A stretch of 64,000 nucleotides of DNA from positions 620,001 to 684,000 of the forward strand of contig NW_022204508.1 in the NCBI RefSeq assembly GCF_008831285.2, given 5' to 3'. The notes below the pieces were generated by a model. The model was given only the letters and a program-made list of their open reading frames with translations, searched no databases and had not been told where the DNA came from. Origin of the DNA: Nymphaea colorata. Lineage: Eukaryota; Streptophyta; Magnoliopsida; Nymphaeales; Nymphaeaceae. The translations under genes were made by a program, and so were the position numbers. Shown piece after piece: positions 58,490 through 64,000 of the stretch (position 1 is its first letter; each line of letters begins with the position of its first letter).

Positions 58490-59160
58490 TTTTTTCTCTC
58501 TTTTATGAATCTCCCTGTTTCTCTCACCTCTTTCAATTTCTCTCCTAAAATCTCTCTTTATTTCTCTTCGGTTTATCTCTCACCTTTAAATATCTCTCTT
58601 TTGCCTGAAAATCACTTTCTCTTCGTTTCTCTTGAATTTATTTCTTTTCTGAGTCACTCTCTCTCTCGCTGTCTCTCTTCAATTTTCTCTCTTAAAATCT
58701 CTTTATCTTTCTTTCGTTAATCTCTCCCTCTCTCTCTTCTGTTTGTATCTTAAAATCTCTCATTCTCTCTGTCAATCTCTCTCTCTCTCTCTCTCTCCCC
58801 CATGTTGTCTCCCTTTCTTTCTCTGCCTCCCTTTCATTTCTTTTTTACGATCTCTTTTTCTATCTCTTCGATCTCACTCTCGGCAATTTCTCTCTTAAAA
58901 CATCATTTTCTCTTACTGTTATTAGTCTCTCTATTTGATTTCTCCCTCTGTACCTTCCCTTCTCTCTCTATTAATCTCTTTCTGTCTATCCTAGATTTGC
59001 CTCTCTCTCTCTCTCTCTGTCTCCCTCCCTCCGCCCCCCTCTGTCTCTGTCTCTCTTGTCTGTCTCTTTTAACATTATAAATAAGGTTGAACTACTATAT
59101 AACTTTTATTATGAATAAGGTTGATCTTTGCTGGATCTCTCTCTCTCTCTCTCTCTATAC
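58490..59160 (+). repeat. CT-rich homopyrimidine tract
   Basis: About 670 bases almost wholly C and T on the plus strand, with recurring tctctcttaaaatctct words at loose intervals. Frames here (58,505-58,720, 58,802-59,080) are low-complexity artefacts rich in Ser, Leu and Phe. Similar tracts lie at 18,170-18,540, 19,505-20,030 and 61,040-61,400. Confidence 0.85.
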
Positions 59161-59189
59161 ATAAATGCAACATTGATCCATGACTGCTG

Positions 59190-59850
59190 CTAAATAAATC
59201 CAGAAGAAAACCTCAACCCCAATCTTCTACGTCACCTGGATTTGTACTTCACTGACAATTAAGAAGGAAAAAAAAAAGAACATTAGAGGCAAGTGCGCTC
59301 ATGCAGGGGTAAGCTAATAAAATAAGAATGATATTAAAGTAAAGATGAAAAAACTTGCTAAATCACATCCTAACTAGTGTAACATGGTGCCAGATATATG
59401 TTGCCCGCAGTGGCACGTGATCACTTAATACCATTCAGTCATTTAGATCCCAATCCAGTAATCAAGAACATATTGATAGTCTTTTTTTCCAGACTGTGAT
59501 TCATTTTTTTAAATAGAAATTATTTGTTTTAATATTGTTTGCAGTAATTATTTTTCTTGCTTTAAAATATTAAGAAAAACAAATACCAATAACTTGAAAA
59601 ACTTGCCAGAGTTATAGAAGAAATTAGGCAGTGCTGAGACTAATGTGAGAAGGCAAATCAGATTGTTGACTGTCCTTAAGTCTCTTAGTTGTCCAATATG
59701 CAGTTTCTAGGTAGAATATTTCTTGCTTTCTTCTTATTCTTCTCCTTTCAACAGAATCTGATTAGTCAAATTTCAATTTAATTTAGCAAAGTAGAGAATC
59801 TAAATGGCATTTCATGTCCGCCTGTGATAATTCTATAAATTCATGACCAT
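59190..59850 (+). repeat. Direct repeat shared with 22.5-23.5 kb
   Basis: gtcctctta-like, tgtccaatatg and gcaaagtagag words follow 23,110-23,520 in order, with about 200 bases of the intervening segment absent here. Non-coding. Confidence 0.6.
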
Positions 59851-59879
59851 GGCAATTTACTCTACCATCTCCTAGAGAG

Positions 59880-60566
59880 GAAGCCTGAGCAATACTATAC
59901 CATAGTATAGTATTTGGTGCAGCCAGACACTGTCAGGCCGTACCTAAAAAGACAGGTTATGCACAGGACCTGGCCAAGCCTAGCTTGGTATGGGTAGGCT
60001 AGGTCGCACCAGGCTGTACCGGCGGCCACAACGCAAGCCTGGCTTAACCAGGTATGGCCCCGGCCGGCCTGGCTCAACAGGTCTTGCCTCCTTAGGATAT
60101 GCCAGTGGCCGGCCTGTTTTTGGCCAGGCCATTCTAGGCCTGTCTGTGGCTAGCCAAGCTACCCTGCAGCTAGGCTTACAGCCAGACAAAACAAGCCATG
60201 TGGCTGGCCTGAAGCACATTTTTAGGTCTGTTGTCTGCCACTCAGCTAGACCTAGCTTGCTGGGTGCTTGGGAATAGCTTGCCCTTGGCACAGTCAAACT
60301 CTTGCTCAATTTTTTGAACAATTTAACCTTATTAGGGAATTATGTAATTTGAAGCTAATAATAACTAATTAATAACTAATTATACTTAGAAAAAAGACTA
60401 ACTCAGCCAGGCCTAGCTTGCTGGGTGCTTGGGAATAGCTTGCCCTTGCACAGTCAAACTCTCGCTCAATTTTTTGAACAATTTTATCCGTATTAGGAAT
60501 TATGTAATTTGAAGCTAATAATAACTAATTAATACTAATTATACTTAAAAAAGACTAAATGCCATT
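59880..60566 (+). repeat. GGCC-rich block followed by a ~162-bp tandem duplication
   Basis: 59,930-60,250 is unusually rich in ggcc, aggcc and tagccagg words. 60,244-60,404 and 60,405-60,566 are two tandem copies starting at agccaggcctagcttgctggg and including ttttttgaacaatttta and aactaattatactta. The opposing frames at 59,980-60,321 are products of the repeated composition. This resembles subterminal sequence of hAT-type transposons, but no terminal repeats were found. Confidence 0.55.
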
Positions 60567-61610
60567 CGTCTTTTTCATCTATAAATAATCATTGTTTCTA
60601 CCTTCTAATACATCATCAACCCCTTGGAGCCCTCTCTCTTTGTAAATACTTTTTCATTTCTACCTTCTAATTGCCTGACAACCCCTTGGAGTCTTCCCTC
60701 TCCTACTCCAAACTTTCTTCTTATCCTATTTTCACTTTAATATCTCTCTTCAGTGCTTCCTCATTTTCAATCTTGCAGTATGTCTTCTTCTTCAATTTTT
60801 ATAATCGAGGAGCTCATGAAAGGCTCTTATCTACTTTCTTCAACTCATTGGAGTCCTCATTTGATGACCTTATTTGGTAGTGGAAGCAAAGAAGTGATTT
60901 ATTCTTCGACTTTATCAAGGTATGTTGATCTTTTCTATTTTTTTTTACTTTTTGATTTCATGTCAAGCCAATTAATCCATAGAGATGGATTCGAGAGAGA
61001 AGGATTTTCTTAAAGCTATGGGAGTATGAACAATGCAAGTTTGTCTTTTTAATTCTCTCTTTCTGTATTTTCTTAAATATCTGTCTTTTCAACTACTTCT
61101 TTTTTTGAAACTATCTCTATTTTTTAATTCTCTCTCTTTCAAATATCTTTCTCTCTCCCACTCTTTCTTTTAGGTTGCTCTCTCTTTACCTCTCCATTTT
61201 TACTTTCCTCTTCATTTGCTCTTTCTTTCAATCTCTATATTTTCCTTTTTTGAACTTCCCTTTCTCACTCTTTTTATTTCTTTCTTTGTTTTTTTTTGTT
61301 CTCCTCTTCTTTAACTAATCTCTCTTTTTTTTTCTAGTTTTTGTCTCTCTTTTATTAATCTCTCTTGTTAATGTCTCTCTTTAAATCTTTCTCTTTTGGA
61401 GTGATTACTATACTTTAAGCTCCTTGCTTAAATCCAAAGATATGTTGACAAAGAAAGGGTGTGATGTAAATGGAGAGATGGCTACTGATGAACATTACAC
61501 ATGCCATTTTATATGAAGCAAATATTAAGATAAGTTGGACCGATAACCTATTGTACAATAAGAGATCCTGTGCGCCCAAATTTAAATATGGAGCAGATAT
61601 TTGAATCTTG
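60567..61610. other. Spacer with a small duplication and a CT-rich tract
   Basis: ttcatttctaccttctaa...aaccccttggag occurs twice, near 60,595 and 60,655. Plus-strand frames at 60,671-61,013 match no family I know. 61,040-61,400 is another CT-rich tract. Confidence 0.45.
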
Positions 61611-63090
61611 TGGAATGCATCAGGGATACACTCCCACCAAAAAAAAAAAAATGGACGGCTAGAAGGAAACCCATCAGTAAAAATTCGGTTGACGAGTTAA
61701 CGACGGTGACAATGAAAAGCGTCATGTTGATTGATGACATGTCCATGGCATCTACAAAGACTAGATATTTACCAACTATTATGGGAACCATCAGTATTGA
61801 AATGAGTATCACTAACGTCCAATGAGAACCATCATTGCTTATTGAATCACTAATGTTCGATTCCGCTGTCACTATGGTGAGTCTTCCCTTAAACGTGTAG
61901 ACAACCCATTGTTTAGTGAGTTATCTTGAGCACATCAATAAATATACAACTTTTACGAACCGCGTATCAATGCCATCAGTATTTATCTAGGTGACGTTGT
62001 TTCTTCTGTCAGCATATGTTTAAAAGCTTGCTCACAGTTTCTCATGATATATCTTCCTTTATGACTGATGGTTTTTCGTCTTCCATCAATGAACACTTAT
62101 CCTTATTTTTCTGTTGCAATCAGGGGCTTGAGACAACTTGTGTTAAGGTCCCCAAGGTAGATACTAAAGTACAAAGGTAGATATGCTCATAGATAGTGTA
62201 AATCAAATTATAGCTTCACTTGTGGGATCATTCGGTTAAGTTTCAAATATATTTTCTATTAAAATCATGCATACCATTTCTTGTAACATATTTTACTTGT
62301 TCTATGCAACTTTGCCACCTGATTTACGCCATTGATAAGTATAGATGAAATTTGAAGTCTAGATTATTGGACTTCGTTTCATGTTTTGAATATTTACCAA
62401 CACCATTGGAATATCTAAGATGGGCTACATGTATCAAAAAATTTGTTACACTTATTCATACATATGTACTTGTTATTAAGGATAATATCAATTCATTTGT
62501 CTGTTAATCAATAATATGTTCTGTATAATACATTGATTGCATTTTGTCTGTTATTGATATCGTGCAAGGTTTTTTTGTGTTCCTATTTTCCAGGTTGTAC
62601 ATGATATAGTATAATATAAAACATATTACAACCTTTTACTGACAGGTATCTCACATCAGTAAAAGTGCATCTAGCGTCCATAAAATAGCTATTACTGACA
62701 GGAAGCAATTGTCAATATTAAATATTAATTTTTCTGGTGGTATTTCCGTTAGTAAAAAGTGCACTGACGGTAGCCAGTTGTTACTATATCTGGTACACTG
62801 TAGTGACAGCTGCGGGTGTGTCAGTAAATCCTTAGCAATACAAGATGCCACGATTTCAGTGTAAGTGCACAATGACTGACTGATGTAAGCAAGTGTCGCT
62901 ACCCCATGCAATACACTAACAGCAACAGCCATTAGTATAATTCGACATCTACTAACAGTCTAGTGGACCCATCATTGAAATATTTAGTAGCACAATCTAC
63001 ACTCATGGATCCTGACGTCCATCAATAAAAGTATTAATGGTGGTCTAGACATTTTTAATTGACGTTTTTTTAAATGTCAATAATGTTTTC
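61610..63090. mobile_element. CACTA-like subterminal repeat region (tentative)
   Basis: Short words of the type actgacggt, tcagtaaa, cgtcaataaaag and gtgacag recur in both orientations across 61,680-61,990 and 62,640-63,070. Such arrays are typical of En/Spm (CACTA) subterminal regions and of some Mutator-like elements. I found neither terminal CACTA repeats nor transposase, so the assignment is weak. Confidence 0.3.
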
Positions 63091-64000
63091 TTTTTGATGA
63101 TCAAGCCTTAGGATGCCAATAAATTGGATTTGGACCATATGTATCGTTTTATAATGTCCAGTTACCGATGCAAATGACCAGCAGTAGGCTCCCATGTTTT
63201 ATTAAGAACGGGATGAAATTGGAAACTATACACAACTATAAATGTCCGATTTATTGGATATGGTCCACCTATTTCAAACGAATTCAAATGTGGCAATATT
63301 TCAATCTACTTTTGTATTCATATCTGAATTTTATATGAATTTGACTTTTTATTAGCATTCTCTATACAAATCCAGCTTCTAAATAAACAACTAATCATTT
63401 CAACCACAGTAGTTGATATTTTAAGAATCGACTTCCAAAATACATGGATATCGGATAGACATTTGTTTAAAATTGAACATAAATTTAAATCAAATCAAAT
63501 ATTGACTACTCAAAAAACTCAAGCTGGAGCTCAACTTGACGATACAACATCGAGCTCGAACCCAACTATTTAGCTTGCTTATGCTAAATATGTACTGTTT
63601 CTTTTAACTCGTTTAGTTAGTACTCGTTTAACTTATGTCCCATGATTGGGCTTAGGATCAGGATCGCTGGGACTCATACAATCTAGTTCAGCTGTTGTTT
63701 TTTCACAGACTCTGTTTGACAAACCATGAGCTCAGTACTAAGTGTGAAGTCTCTCTACGATAGCAACAAATTAAGATCAAGTGCACTAGCCAGGGCAAGG
63801 TAGGTTCAGACCATTACATGGCCAGGCTAGATTTTCTAGCTAGCTCTTTCTAGCAATTTGCTTTCATGTTGGCTTTCTTGATTTCATACACTAAAGCTGC
63901 AGTTGAGGGTTTAAAAGAAGAAATCCAACATTTTTCGCACAGTGGTAAAAATGTACAGTTCATTAATACCTCGGTTGTTCTGTGCTTATATATTTATATA
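63091..64000. repeat. Dispersed repeat copies at the right edge
   Basis: 63,120-63,500 is a copy of the gatttgga family. 63,510-63,610 (gagctcaacttgacgatacaacatcgagctcgaac) resembles 33,890-33,960 and 49,735-49,870. 63,670-63,890 matches 22,770-23,000. No gene. Confidence 0.5.

Noticed and set aside
58505-59080. Ser/Leu/Phe-rich frames suggesting membrane proteins
   Set aside because: Direct translation of a CT-rich low-complexity tract.
59980-60321. Overlapping ~100-codon Pro/Arg-rich frames on both strands
   Set aside because: Long frames on both strands follow from GGCC-rich repeated composition; no domain is present.
1-64000. CRISPR arrays, bacterial operons, rRNA or tRNA genes
   Set aside because: No direct-repeat/spacer arrays, rRNA blocks or convincing tRNA folds were seen; the DNA is plant nuclear.

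Overview
The window is nuclear DNA from a flowering plant. The evidence is a seven-exon terpene synthase locus with the exon lengths usual for angiosperms, CC-NB-ARC-LRR (CNL) disease-resistance relics, Ty1/copia elements (one with the plant initiator-Met primer-binding site TGGTATCAGAGC), plant-type LINE reverse transcriptases, hAT-like MITEs and long AT-rich or CT-rich tracts. I cannot name the species. I found no intact gene of known function. Every recognisable gene carries frameshifts, in-frame stops or truncations, so this looks like a repeat-rich, rearranged pericluster region.

Layout. 1-2.7 kb: GC-rich, retroelement-like sequence. 2.7-6.4 kb: left arm of a long inverted repeat (IR1), whose right arm lies at 51.0-54.7 kb. 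6.1-8.1 kb: a 5'-truncated LINE. 11.7-16.3 kb: CNL pseudogene R1 on the minus strand; its LRR and 3' flank are repeated in inverse orientation at 46.0-49.3 kb (IR2, R4). 17.5-24.1 kb: CT-rich and tandemly repeated DNA with a LINE piece. 25.9-29.7 kb: a terpene synthase pseudogene behind a modular promoter repeat. 30.0-31.9 kb: a truncated copia element fused to a LINE (31.9-33.9 kb). 35.3-38.6 kb: two truncated CC/NB-ARC relics (R2, R3). 38.9-42.0 kb: MITEs, a tandem duplication and LINE scraps. 43.5-46.0 kb: a copia element with a large internal deletion, abutting LRR relic R4. 49.3-51.0 kb: an inverted copy of the 32.6-34.1 kb block (IR3). 55.0-56.8 kb: LRR-only relic R5. 57.3-64 kb: microsatellite, CT-rich tracts, a GGCC-rich repeat block and a CACTA-like repeat region.

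How it fits together. Five relics of one CNL family and four or more fragments of one LINE family appear to have acted as substrates for repeated ectopic recombination. IR1 and IR2 have nearly the same centre (about 28.7 and 30.5 kb), so they may be parts of one old inverted segmental duplication broken up by later insertions and deletions. The terpene synthase lies near that axis. Its exon structure is preserved, but it has one frameshift and two TAG codons at conserved Trp positions, and both Mg2+-binding motifs are eroded.

I see no convincing new biological system. The points most worth following up are the nested inverted duplication, the repeated terpene synthase promoter module, the 197-codon ORF that is open in only one IR1 arm, and the shared Walker-A substitution in the CNL relics. 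All identities and boundaries were estimated by eye.
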